A DNA stretch of 64,000 bases from Actinomucor elegans (lineage: Eukaryota > Mucoromycota > Mucoromycetes > Mucorales > Mucoraceae), in contig JAMSLZ010000002.1 of the NCBI GenBank assembly GCA_026027325.1, forward strand, positions 372,001-436,000, read 5' to 3'. The position numbers and the translations under genes were made by a program. The notes under the pieces are model-generated. The model saw only the letters and a list, made by a program, of their open reading frames with translations. It did no database searches and was not told the DNA's origin. Positions 34,748 through 47,322 of the stretch are shown piece after piece; within the stretch, counting starts at the first letter, position 1, and every line of letters begins with the position of its first letter.

Positions 34748-37700
34748 ACCATTGATTCTTATTATCAGAAAAATTGCTTAGCCTGAAAGTAATAGTGCAA
34801 CATGCTTTAAATGACAATTTTATTTTGTATGTAGGTATTAAGTAAAGGCTAATAGAATGCTCTTCCTGCTTCCTTTTTATATAGTCCAGTTTAATGATAG
34901 ATTATGTATTAGAGGATAAGTAATAGCTCATATTTTTTATCATTTAGAACATATATTACTATAGGCCACTTGTTATGATCCTATCCAAGTTCGATTCCTG
35001 TGATTATTAATATATACATAGGGATAATCCGTTAAGCGCTACTGATTCCGTCAGATAACGATGTCGCAGAAAAACTGGCCATTTACCTCATTCATTATCA
35101 AGTAGAGCTAATGGCTAATTATCTGGCCCAATTATCCTTTTTATAATGATATATGAGCATAGCATCTGTCCAGACTATAATGTACCAAGCATTATATCAT
35201 TTCGAAGTGATTCGAATAAGCTCGACTGACATATCTAAAGTAACATTCGATTCTGGAAATACGAGTTTTCAATCATATAATAAAACAGCTAATTCTGTCT
35301 ATAAATACAGTGGTATATCTAGTTTTTTCATTTAATGTCCCTAGGTATGCTATAGTCTGCGCGCAGAGCGGATATTGCCGTGCCTGAATACAAAATAATA
35401 AGCAGGAAATGTAGGAACATTATATAGCGCCTCTGAAATATTGTATATTGTTCTAACATTGCTACTACGTATGCATTTGAAAGTGAATATTTATTCTTGT
35501 CTTGATACGGCGCAATATTAAGCTATTTACGATATTCACAAAATGAATGCCCCTAGAGATTATTATTTTTTTTTTACTTTCTGATAGGGAAGAGAATCCG
35601 AAGGCAAAGTTCTTCCGTTTTATTTATACGTCCTCAAGCTATCACATTGAGGGAACAAGAAGATAGGCCTTTGATTTATTAAGTACACAAACTAACTGAT
35701 ATAACCAAATTATGATATTCGGCCACAGAGAACATCGGGTAAATTTAATAATTCGTTGGCCAGCAACAATTTAATAGGAAGTCCATGAAAATTTACTAGA
35801 CAAAAATCTATGAAAAAGAAACTCGCATCTATATAGAGAACCAAGCTAGATAAAACTCTGAAACTTGCAATATATGTAAAAATAAATATTTTGTTTTTTT
35901 TTAGCAAATATTTGATAATTTTAGAAAGCAGTAAATGACTGTCAAGCATCTCCAACGATATAGCACCTTTATCATATGAAGTACACTTTTTATCTTTTAA
36001 CCCTTGCCGTACATGTTCTACTCCAAAGGACATCGTATTTTTTTATAAATGATATTAAACACACGAAACTTGAATTTGTGATTATTGCCCATTCTATTAT
36101 AATCCTTAATATTTGGTATCAAATTTCAATTTATGGTTCAATATATATATATATATATATGTATAATTTGCAGCTTTAAAAAAATGAACTGTAAGTTATA
36201 TAATCCGATATACTATTTTTCACTTATAAAATGCTGGCAAGTGTCTTCATAAATGCTGTAAGGATGGAAAACTCATTAATAGATCCTCAACGGTATGAAT
36301 CCCCACAGTGTTAAAAAAAATACTGCGATGGCCTATTAAGCGTCTGATATTTGGTGGTTGGCCAAACTTAAATTTTTATAGTCTCGGCCCTCTTATTCAC
36401 ATACAATATGGAAAGCATTAATATATGCTCTGAACCGCGCGTGATAAAATACAATATAAGTTAGATTTTTACAATTCATCTAATGCCTTCCAAAGGTGAT
36501 ACAAAGGCACACCACTACCAACAACTACAATTGCCTTTCGACGTTGAAGTAATATGTCCTAAGATTCGCTCGGAATGATCAATTCTTTTCCCTTGTCAGC
36601 CAAAAGCCCGAGGTTCTCTGCGATAGAAATAACGCTATTGTTTAGATATTTAATATTTTAAAAGCCTGTTTTCTTATTCCTTCAGTGTGGCGGATTGAGG
36701 GCGTATAAAAACAGAGTTTCGCCTTACATTTTTTTTTTTTTTTTGCTTGACTTTTGATTCACTTTTTTAGCGAATAAATGCTAATAAGTACGCCTTTAAT
36801 AAAGTTGCATATAACTAAATGAAAAGTTAAGTTTCATGCTCTAGAAAAAAGCAAAATTAAAAGTTTGAAATTTTGACCAAAAGGGATATCCCAGTATTTT
36901 TTTTGGAAATACATCAATTGTTGCTTAAAGTCATATTTAACACTCAATACATGCTAAAAATGAATTGATATATTTGCTAGAACTATTATTTTGGCCTTCA
37001 TATTATGAGTATATCCAAGTTTGGAGATTAGCTGTAAAACAGAGCCATATCATACAAATCAGATCTAATGATCGATTGAACTTAGTTTAGTGTCGTATTT
37101 GATTATATGCGCAACTTCGAAATAACTAGCAGAATATATTAAGTCTCTTTTTTGATAGGATTATGATGAGTATATCACATCATTCATAATGAGCTGCAGT
37201 AAATTACAATCATTTTTTCACGTAGATAGTTTTGGTGACTTCTAGATCTCTGGAGATATCCTGATTTATAATCGATTTCTAATAAATATCCCATAAATAT
37301 AGAGACCTAATCCATATATAAGCTGACTAAAGAGTATATTTCACTGATTGAGCTAGTTTTGTATGCAGATTAGGGCCAGTGTCCTCTAAGGTAATAAATG
37401 TTCCATAAGCAAAACCTATTATACTCGACGAAACCTTCTTTTTTTTTTATGTCAATTTGAAACCTATGACATGTGGTATAGAACATTGTAGTTATACCAT
37501 TTTATTTTAGTATTATCAAGATCATCCAGATTATTAGTCGTATTTAAACAATATAAAGCTAATTACAGTCTACACAAGCAAAATATCCATTAACTACGAG
37601 AAACAATAAACAACATCAACAGTTCATATAGTATATTTGAAAGACCTATAAATAAAGATGGCACTGTATGTGCTTAGTTAATATAGGTAACAAATGTTTA

Positions 37701-37789
37701 TTTATGGACGGTATAAGTGTATGATTTGTGATCCAGTTTAAAGAATAAATCACTATTACAACATTGGGGACTAAAGGTCGGAATTAGTT
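34748..37789. other. Gene-free AT-rich stretch
   Basis: I find no convincing ORFs. It holds an (AT)n microsatellite near 36139-36160, a GC-rich palindrome CTGCGCGCAG at 35357-35366, and a minus-strand sequence near 37155-37200 resembling the dispersed repeat (TGCAGCTCATTATGAATG). Confidence 0.5.
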
Positions 37790-38515
37790 GAGGAACCTTT
37801 TTGTTTTGTCTTGGCATGGCTTGAATCATTGACTCTTTCAATTTGTTCCTCAATGATACTTTTTATCTGTTTCTGGAAAACTGGGATTCCGCTACTAATT
37901 TTTCTTCGTTTTTTTCTGCTGTTCAGCGTTGTCTTCCTTGACTCAATTGAATAGTGAACAAAGCGTGGTGGTTTCTTAAAAAATAGTTCCCGAGACGAGG
38001 ATGAAGGTGCTCAACGGGCTTTGGTTTCTTAAAATGCTTATGCAGATGAAAGACTTAGATCAAAGGAGCTGGTGGAAGCTTCAATACTCAGTTTTCGTTG
38101 AACAGATGGCATTGTCAAAAAAAGGTCACTTGATATTGGCGCATTCACTTGTGCTTCAAAAGACATTTCATTGGAGGCTTTTCAATATCATCAAATACAG
38201 TTAGCAGTGACATTATCTTCATTGGTTGGAAGAAGATTTATACGACAGTCTTCAGCGTAAGTATGATTTGAAAGGTCTTTGAGTAAATCAAAATACAAGT
38301 CTCTACTTTCAAATTGCTTGCGGTTTAAGCTATTCTCATTAGTAAGCCTGTTTTAAAGGTCTTGTAATATAAATATGATAACTCTTCGACTTTGCCAAAA
38401 GTACCATCCTTACGTCTTCAAATACAAACTGCACAAATAATCAATATATTAGTGAATAGGCCTTTCATGATTTTATCTTTATCAAATAATTTTCATTTCA
38501 TAGCTGCCATAGCAA
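37790..38515 (-). pseudogene. HAUS6-like pseudogene (diverged paralogue of the 7.1-8.7 kb gene)
   Basis: Read on the minus strand through several stops and frame changes, the sequence aligns with the HAUS6-like gene in order: RKDGTF (against CRDGTTF), SLNRKQFES (against DINRKAFEG), LLKDLSNHTYAEDC (against LLKRTYGQEC), then NEN-stop-VLKLPPAPLI (against NENRVLKSAPTPSI) and HFKKPKP further on. It starts near the end of exon 1 of the intact gene, keeps a sequence resembling intron 1 with a GTGCAG acceptor, but lacks intron 2. Exon 1 is otherwise missing. It cannot encode a protein. Confidence 0.7.
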
Positions 38516-41500
38516 AAAAAAAAAAGTAGCTAGCAAATTTTTTGCTGTAATGGTTGAGTATGAGGTTTATATTCCAAGCAACTGCATTTAAATTATGAAA
38601 CAATCTGCAGCTTCACAATCAATGTAGATATAGGCTTGAAATCTGAGGAACGTAGAGACTAAATATTAATCTTGCAAATGCGCGGATTGATAAAGCAGTA
38701 TATCGAATCAGAAAGGGACTATATAACTCCGATAATACATCATTTTTACTATCATTTGGAATATTCTATCTTACAAAACTTATTCCAGCTGAGAGAATCT
38801 TTTTCACTTAGCAATCTATGAGAGGAAATAGATCTCACGATGTACAGTGTGCTTTTTGTTTTTTAGATGTTAAATTTTACTACTAAATTTCAAATTACCG
38901 CATCTTTGAAATTGGCACTTGCATTGTTCAACTTAAGTAGTCTGAGTTGATTGCGGTCCAATGCCATATTTAGTTGGTCATCTATAGTCAAAAAGGATCA
39001 TTGTATCTGGTAACAACTTCATTTGGATTGTAATGCGTATAAATCAAAATCATCAAGAGTTTATAGATGTATTTATTAGTGATCAGCTTTAGCAGTGCTA
39101 ATGAGCAATAGATTCAACCAATCTTGGTTTAATATCGCATACAACAAACATTTCCCTTATAGCTATAATAGATCTATATATCTATTAAAACATTTTTCTA
39201 ACCGTGCTAAGGTTGTTACACTGCATTTGCCAGTGATTAATTCTAAATCATGTACTTTTCAAATAATCTAGATCAAATGATTTATAAATTGGAAAAATTT
39301 CGATCAGATGTTACTTTTGACAAACATTTACTGTTCGGAATGAGTTACTGTAACTGTTTAAACTATAGTTTCACTATAATACATTCAGTATATCATACTC
39401 ATCAGTAATGATATATAAGCTGTAAATTGCATCATATATACTTTTCGTATAATCTCAATCTAATGACTTATAGATCTCTCAACTGACATTGGTTTAAAGC
39501 TGCGACAAAAAAAAAATGAAATGAGGCCGGCATCCTATATAAATATGTATCCCCTATTAAGCATCTTGAAATACTACAGTCTTTTTTAATTTTGCGTGAG
39601 AATATAAACATAGGCATGCAGTGGGTTTAATGATATGGACGTAGGCGGGTTTGTTCGGAGATGAAGATGTAAACAGTAACAGTAACAGTATGGTACCTAG
39701 TAAATAGTAATCTATGCGGTATGCGTCTATGCATATATATGAGACGACCTTACAACAAACGTGTTGTTTATGAGTGAGGCTACTATCCAATGACGGCAAA
39801 CGTCTTCACAATTCCTCCCTTATTCTAGATACGGGATATTGTTAGTAGCACATTACCATAAGAACGGTAGTTTCTTATTTATGTTTTTTATCTGATAACT
39901 TTTGCCTAGACCGATATCATGCGGTACAAGTACCACTATTATCACAGCATGTAATTGCCGTAGACCAATAAAAATGATCAATCATTTGAGGCTTAGAAAT
40001 TGACATTTTTTTGTACAAAAAATGGGTATTGTAAGTCGTAAAAGACAAAGCGAGAGCGTGTTTACGCCTTAAGTTACTAATATAAGTTGTCATTAATTGG
40101 ATTGTATTTTGAATGATACAGGTTTTGTGGAAAAGTAAAAAAAAGGATCGTCCGAAAGAATAAATGTGTTGCATATCTAGGTTCTTCTGGTACCTTCATG
40201 CTTGCAAATATTGTAACAAAGCTTATCTTATTCTATAAAACCTCCCATATGTTACAAATTAGCCGAAAATCAAAGTTCCATTCTGATAAATTAAGGATGT
40301 AAACACGAGTTTGTAATTTGATAACCACTTGTCGAGGCTCGCATGGACCTCTCCAAAGTCAATTGGCATTAGCCAATAAAATCAATCTACTTGTTGATTC
40401 GATATAAATCAAATAAATTACTTGATAAGATCCAGTTTATCAGGTAGAAAGATGACATGTATATGCTCTGTCCATGCTATAGAGATCAATTAACCAGATA
40501 ACAAAACAAAAACTAAGATTTCAGATCCACAGTATAAAGTTTTTTTTTTTTTTTAATTTAAGAGGAATGGTACTACATAAACAGTGCACAAGTTTCCTTT
40601 CTTTGTTTAAAGTCAAGATGTATCTTGCTCTCGGGGCGATCAATTTATATAGATATAGCAGGGATTATTAAACCAATGGGTTTTTTTTATTAGAGCTTGT
40701 AATTAGATATATACATGTTCTAGATTTGGACTCCTTAAGTAAGCCAACCTCTAAGCCCACTTTAGCGTATGGTGATCTACATACTTGTCAGCTTTGTTTA
40801 GATAAATTACTAATCCACATTTACAGTCATTGAAAATCCATTGAAAATGGCAAGTGAGTCATGGTTTTACAAGCATAGATGGGTTTAGTTCTGTCAGACG
40901 CGTGCGCGATGCGTGGTTAATTAAAGTTCAACACAGACTGCAGCAGCTAAGCATTCATTGTGCGGCAATTGCATTATCACGCATAGTATTAGACAATAGA
41001 AATATGTGTTTGTGAGAGATGACAGGTAATATATACACCAAAAATACGTTTATCCCGAGCTGAATCCAATTGATATAGAAAGGTGAATTGGATCTTGCAT
41101 AACGAAACCCATTTGTTTCAGAAATCAATAATTAATGACTATCATGTCAAGTCCGTGCTAACAAGTCCTTACTATTGAGAGATTTGACACATAAAATAAA
41201 CTCTAATATTTAACTATTCAAAACATGCGACAGTTTAGGTTGGACAAAAGGCCCTGGATTCTCGTAAATATCACCTCACTTTTTTCCTGTCAGTGTTTAG
41301 GGTCCCGCTGTCCCACTTTTTTACTAAAGTAAAGAGTTACTATATTACTGGGGAAGTAAAACATCGAACCATCTATTCACGGATAGGTGAACTCAGAAGA
41401 ATAATTGATTACTATATTAATACTTGAAAGTATGATATCGCAGGTACCATGACCAAAGTAAGAACATTTGTCGAGGCCTATGCTAAAACTGGCTTCAAAC

Positions 41501-41913
41501 CAAGCTATATGTGTGTGTAGCATGAAAAAAGTAACTTGTTTTTTGATAGAAAGTACCATAATACGTAATGTCTCAATAGAAATCTCGGTAAGAGTATTTT
41601 AAACGAAATAATTATATAGTAAAACCTATCTAGGGCCCACACAATAGATGAATCCGTAGGAGTTTTTATAACGGATGATCGTTTTGTTTCAAGGGCACCC
41701 AGATATAAAAAAATTATATTAACAATCAAAACGGGTGGATTGGATAAGAACAATTCTGAAACCTCGCCTTTTAGAACTTGCATTCATAAAAAACGAGGAC
41801 AATAGAGGGAAAGATTACTAAAAAAAAAAAAAAAAAAGATTAAAGAAGACTAAAAAGTTTTCTTCCCCCCCTCTCTCTCTTTTGTTATTCTTTATTTCTC
41901 TTTATATGTTATC
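38516..41913. other. Gene-free AT-rich stretch
   Basis: There is no supported coding sequence; minus-strand ORFs of 60-92 codons (for example 39557-39799 and 41505-41783) look like chance. The stretch ends in a pyrimidine-rich promoter-like segment (41866-41885) before the methyltransferase gene. Confidence 0.5.
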
Positions 41914-43539
41914 ATGGGCAATCACCACTCTCAAGAACATCATCGTAGAAAGAATAGATCAAAACAACAAGAACAACAACATTCAGTGCCTATTTCTCCA
42001 ATAACCACCCCACCTGATTTAAGTAGAAGCTCATCCATATGTGATTCTCGCCCTACCTCTGTCATGGGTGATGTGCGTGTATGTGTTCAAAAGATACTGG
42101 GGAAATCTCAGTCCACTGTCGATGTTACTTCATCTATTGCTTCCGAGACAAATAGTAACCGAGGTACATACAAACGATCCACATCAGCCCCTGCAGAGTT
42201 ATTCTCTGCAGATTCAGATGGCAGTCAGTTACATAGCAGCAGTCAGTTAAGATCTTGTCAAACATCCAATAGCAAATACTGCTTTCCTACGGATGAAATA
42301 GAACAAGATCGACTTACAAATACTGTAAGTATCTCGTTACGATGCTGCTACACTTTTTTTTTTTCCTTTTATTAACTCTTAAAAAAATATAGCATTATGT
42401 GCTCAAGCATTGTTTTGGTGAAAACTTTTCAGCTCCAGTGCATGACCTTTTATCCAGATCCGTCTCTGTTGCACGAGATTCAAATACTGCAATGGATTCT
42501 GTATCCCCTCAGTTCAACAAAAATACACCTGCTCGTGTACTAGATGTCGCCTGCGGCTCGGGTGTTTGGGTGCTTGAAATGGCCACCAGTTTCCCTAACA
42601 CTCAGTTTTATGGCATTGATTTTGCTTGCATTTATCCAACAACCATTAAGCCCCCCAATACCACTTTCCAACAATGCGATGTATTAGATCCTGAAGGCTT
42701 GCCTTTTCCTGATGAATTTTTTGACTATATCCATATGAGACTTGTCTACAACTGTTTCTCCAAATCTGATTTAAAGGTATGCTTCTGCCTATTTATTATA
42801 TAAACATAATATCTAATTATTTCCCCATAGTTTGTCCTCAAAGAAATCAACCGCGTCCTGAAACCAGGAGGATATGTAGAACTTCGCGATATTGATCCTA
42901 CTATCAAGAACCCAGGACCCGCCACCGATAAATACTTTTCAGATTGTACGTATGCGCACATTCAATCAAATCAATTGAATATTGACATTTTGAATAGTTG
43001 CTCTTCGTATGTGTCAATTACATACTGTAGACGTTACTTGGACTCAAGATATTGGTAATGTCTTGTCAAATGAAGGTGAATTGACAGATATTCATCACCA
43101 AAAAGTCTCTGTCGGTTTTGGACGTAATGGTCCCCTCGCTAAATCCATGAACTGCAGTATCAGTGATGCCATAAAAAGTTATAAGCAATTCTTTATGGAA
43201 GCATACGATATTTCTTCGGAAGAATGCGATGAACGTATCCAGTCCATCATTGAAGAGAGCTCCAAGCACCATTCTCATTTCAATTACTATATGGGCTGGG
43301 GCCGGAAACCTTTGGCCATGACCAGAAAGGGCACAGATTCGCCCATGGTTCCCTTGACACCTATTTCATCCGACATGCTTATATCCAACGATAATAGTAC
43401 TACTACCACTACTTCTACCACCACCACCACTACTACTACTACTACTTCTTGTACATCACCTATGCCCCAACTCATGCAATCTGTCATGATTGAAAATGCT
43501 TTTGATATTGTTCAGTTTGCCAATGGCTTTACTGAATAA
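41914..43539 (+). CDS. SAM-dependent methyltransferase with N-myristoylation signal
   Basis: Four exons (41914-42324, 42393-42776, 42831-42945, 42998-43539) give 483 residues with in-phase junctions. The protein starts MGNHHSQ, which fits the myristoylation consensus (Gly2, Ser6) and predicts membrane attachment. Residues 1-137 are Ser/Gln-rich and disordered. The class I methyltransferase fold follows: motif I VLDVACGSGVWVLEMA near residue 186, FYGIDF, the CDVLDPEGLPFPDEFFDYIHMR block and VLKEINRVLKPGGYVELRDID (the post-motif strand of Methyltransf_11/25 enzymes). A poly-Thr stretch lies at about 437-453. The substrate cannot be told; related fungal enzymes include LaeA-like regulators, but I would not go that far. 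Upstream is a CT-rich, TATA-less stretch. Confidence 0.85.
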
Positions 43540-45153
43540 CTTATTATTATTTATTACTGTACTACTATATTTCTTTTAAAGATACCTTTCTGTATACATA
43601 CACCTTTTTTAAAAAAAAATACCCCAATACACGCTCACACATACACACACTCACTCACACACTCACTCACACTCATATTATAATTATCAACCGACATGTA
43701 AATACGAATAAAAAAAAAAAATTATACGATTTCATCTCCTATTCAACCATGTTCTAAAAGAAGATTTCCTGAAACTTTGGATCGCCGTTGAATAAAAATT
43801 CACGTTTTATCAAAAATAGAGTGACCTAGACTATCACTATAGACCTTTACTCTGTTCTTTCTGAGATGATCATTAAAACAAGTGTCAAAAAAAAACTCCC
43901 TTTTCTTGTAATAACTAGCACCTGACCTCTACTGCATGAAACATATCCTATAACTATAATTCCTAAATGATTTTCTTTATACACGTGTAACCAGCCAATG
44001 AGGTGAGCATCCATCATTCTGATGTTTCCTGGAACCATTTATCTATGAGTGACTGAAACTACCTTCTGTTTATCGTGTAGAAACTCTAAATGTATATCTC
44101 TAACCTATCTGTGGAGAGAAGAACTCCGTCCCGATTGCTCGTGCACATTAGTTTACTACCGCTGGCATTAATTCATTGGATAGATAAGCACCTGTTAATC
44201 CATTAGCTGACCCTTGTCTTCCTTGTAAGAGTTTATCAGGTCTTTTTTTATCATATGTATAACGCAACACAGCGAGTTTTGGATACATAATTATAATAGT
44301 AATAAAAAAAAAAACTAGACCGAAACAAGTGCTGCAAAATTTTTGATCTCTAATGAAATCATTTATACATATTCTTCATGGTTTCGATCTCGGTTCATTA
44401 CAATTGCAATGGGGTATTTATTAGATGATGCAGCTCATTCCGAATAAAGATCACTGACCCAATGCGCCATTGGACCGAGATCAGCCGAGATCGCTCGAAT
44501 TGATATGTGCACCATGTCAATTGCGAAGCTGCTACAATTATTTCAGGGTCAGATCGTAATACCCAAAGGATAAAAAATTGTACTGTGCGACGACAGACGG
44601 ATTTTTTTGCGTAAAATGACTAATAGAGGTCCTAGACAATGGTATTCTCTTTCAGGTAATGTTGGCTGTATGAGAAGATAACAGGAGAATGTCTTCCCAA
44701 AGAGTAAAAAATGATGCATTGTCGGAGCTATATAGTGCCCTCCTGTTTCAATATAAAGTTATAAAAGTCTTTTCATTCAAAAGAGCGCCATTACTTCTAT
44801 TTATTTCCCGGATTTTAATGCTACATGTATACTGGGTATGGAACTGCATGTATTTTTATAACAAAAAATTGCTTTCGAGTTGCACATTCTTATGTTGAAT
44901 TACCGCTGCCAATAGGAAAACCCTACGCCACTGAAATTTTTTTTTCTTTCAGACTTTGAAAATTACGAAATTATTATGTACAAGGCAATATATTTCGATT
45001 GTCATTATGATTCACTTCAAACTGTAGAAATCTGAATATTATTTCGAGTAATGGATTCATTGCTTATGTATGAAGGAAAAACGTTGATCCAAAACCTAAA
45101 AACGTCATACTTGTAAACTTCTTAAACTTAATTTGATCCACTCACAGCTAGTG
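43540..45153. other. Intergenic with CA/CT microsatellite and dispersed repeat
   Basis: An ACAC/ACTC microsatellite lies at about 43632-43675. A dispersed-repeat core lies at 44427-44492 (GCAGCTCATTC, GCGCCATTGGACCGAGATC). There are no supported ORFs. Confidence 0.5.
44427..44492 (+). repeat. Dispersed repeat core
   Basis: GATGCAGCTCATTCCGAATA is followed by AATGCGCCATTGGACCGAGA, the same order of blocks as at 29186-29240 and 58667-58735. Confidence 0.45.
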
Positions 45154-45539
45154 AATGCAACGGATCAAAATACGCAAGATGAGCTCTATATATAACTCAA
45201 CCTTCAAAGCTTTATCCAGACCCCCTGTTGATACAATCGTAACTATTTACTTGTCTGGATTCTGTTATGAAAACCATGGGTGTGCTCAACTTTCAAATCC
45301 GCTACCTATAAATTCAATGTTACATCCTCAAAAAAGCAATAGTTACCATCAGTTTATTTCTTAGAAAACAAGCAATGAATCACAGCAGCTTTCTTGGTTT
45401 GAAAGATATGACGGTTTAAGACAATATCTAGGTAGAAACGACCTCATTCAATAGCCAGAGTTGACAAAAAGAATTTCCAATAAAATAGTGAGTTTTGTGT
45501 ATCACATAAGTTTATACTTGAGTCCAGTCATTACTATAC

Positions 45540-46075
45540 CTATGATTAAAACATACTATAATACAATAGTGTCTGAAAACTCCTCTTCATATACTTACAA
45601 CGTTAATGCTTCTTCCATGGCCTCATCTGATGGTACGGTACCTCAGACTGATACTGGAACCGATGGAACTTCTACCCATTATTCTTTGGAACACAAAGGT
45701 ATACGGGTCGGCTTCCATACGCCCATTGTTGAGGTAAGGACTCCTGAACGAAAAATTGGGTATCGAAACATGCTCCAATCTGCTTCTGTCCGGGACCTTA
45801 ACTCTAGCCCCAACTATAAGAAATCCAGAACCTGTTGATCTATGTTTCTTGTAGTATCTATTAAAACAATAGCATATGATTCAGTGGGTTCATGATAGAC
45901 AACAAATAATATCAACACTTGACACCAGAAGTAAGGGGATTAGCAGAAGAACAGAGAATAGCGCCAATGGAAGAAAAAAGCTTTCGAGTAACAAAGTGCA
46001 AGCGTATTGAAACTCAAGAAACAAAGCTGCTCGCACATTTCACCCCAAACAAAGGTCTGTTCTTTGGAATCATTT
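45540..46075 (+). pseudogene. Second HAUS6-like gene fragment
   Basis: The open frame 45461-45838 contains GTSTHYSLEHKGIRVGFHTP followed by MLQSASVRDLNSSPNY, which aligns with PSTEYPLKHRGVRIKFKRP and VLKSAPTPSIWDLNHHAY of the HAUS6-like gene at 7.1-8.7 kb. After a stop, LAEEQRIAPMEEKSF further on may match LAEEKRQEQRL. No N-terminal HAUS domain is readable nearby. It lies on the opposite strand from both the gene and the relic at 37.8 kb. It is better preserved over the matching part, so it could be a younger or still-constrained fragment. Confidence 0.55.
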
Positions 46076-47322
46076 TTTGAGTGCCTGCCAATAGTTTTTA
46101 TGTGCTCAACACCTCCTCCAATAGCATTTTTCTTTCTAAAAAAATTACTCATCACAATATATCTGGTGAATATGTTGTCCTTATTAGATGTGATAATTAG
46201 TTGTGATTTGTTTTGTTGAGTGGCCTATATATGTATAGAATGCTTGTATTCGCTGTAAATAAATATTAATAATATGACATATATACTCGTTAAACTTCAA
46301 GTAAGCTTAGGTATTAGTAGAGAAAGTAATTCTTTTTGAACATGTACAAGCAGTCTGATGGAAGGATCTATAGATCGTTAAGTTTAATTCAGGTGAAATG
46401 GTTGTATTTTGCAGCCAATTACTAAAATAATTATACTAATGAAACTTCAGCCAAACAGATAGGCTCTAATAGGCTCAACAGTTCATTCTGAGCATGTGAT
46501 ATACATCAGATGCGACATTAAATTGGAATCAGTCAAAAAATGTAAAGATGTTGAAGGATTTAAGGAAAAACACTAGAATATCCCTCTTGAATTCAAATTT
46601 CTAAATATCACTTTTGATTTTGTGGAGTACATATTCTTACTGATATTAAAAGTATATCATTCGTTAATTATGTCTCGAAAATATGAATAGAGTATTTTAG
46701 AGAATTAATATATTAATAATGTACGTTCCATACGTATGAAAGTGTATGCAGGCATATTTTTTTTGAGGTTGTACTACATAGAACATATTCGAATTATAAT
46801 TCATATATCCCAGCAGTACGAAAGAACGGCCTTTAATCCATGTTATCTCAATACACTAAAATATATACCAATTGAGGTTCACGCCTATTCGATGTTGCAT
46901 AAACTTGGTTCAGATACTTTATGCGTATCAACAGTCCCTTGTGGTTAAAAATAGCCGTGAAGTGATTAAAAATTCTGTTCCAGTCTCTAAGTAAGAAGAT
47001 AATTTGTATAATCTCCGACAACCAATAAAAAACGAGCACATTTTGTAGCGATGATCGCGGTTTACCATTGAATATGTCCTAGTTGGCTGTTAAAGATCAC
47101 CAGATAGACCTAGATTTATCTTGTATTTTTAGGTACAATCCAATGTGTTTTAATTCTAGAGGTTTCTTGGTTAAAGCTCACCTTCTGTACTATTATGTCA
47201 AAAATGACATAGAAATCATGCATGCTTTTTTCACACACAAAAAAATTCGCGGTGTCTGAACCGAGAACCCCATTTACAGTAGTATTTTTTTTCGACTTTT
47301 TCCTTTTCGTTTAGTAAATGAA
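46076..47322. other. Intergenic AT-rich, with dispersed repeat
   Basis: A repeat core lies at 46474-46525 (CTCAACAGTTCATTCTGAGC, AGATGCGACATTAAATTGG). I find no supported ORF. The promoter of the START gene lies at its right end. Confidence 0.5.

Noticed and set aside
37790..38515. The HAUS6-like relic as a processed (retro) copy
   Set aside because: It lacks intron 2 but keeps a sequence resembling intron 1, and no poly-A tail is seen; a DNA duplication fits better.
43287..43487. Minus-strand poly-Val ORF opposite the methyltransferase gene
   Set aside because: It is the shadow of the ACT/ACC repeat coding poly-Thr on the plus strand.
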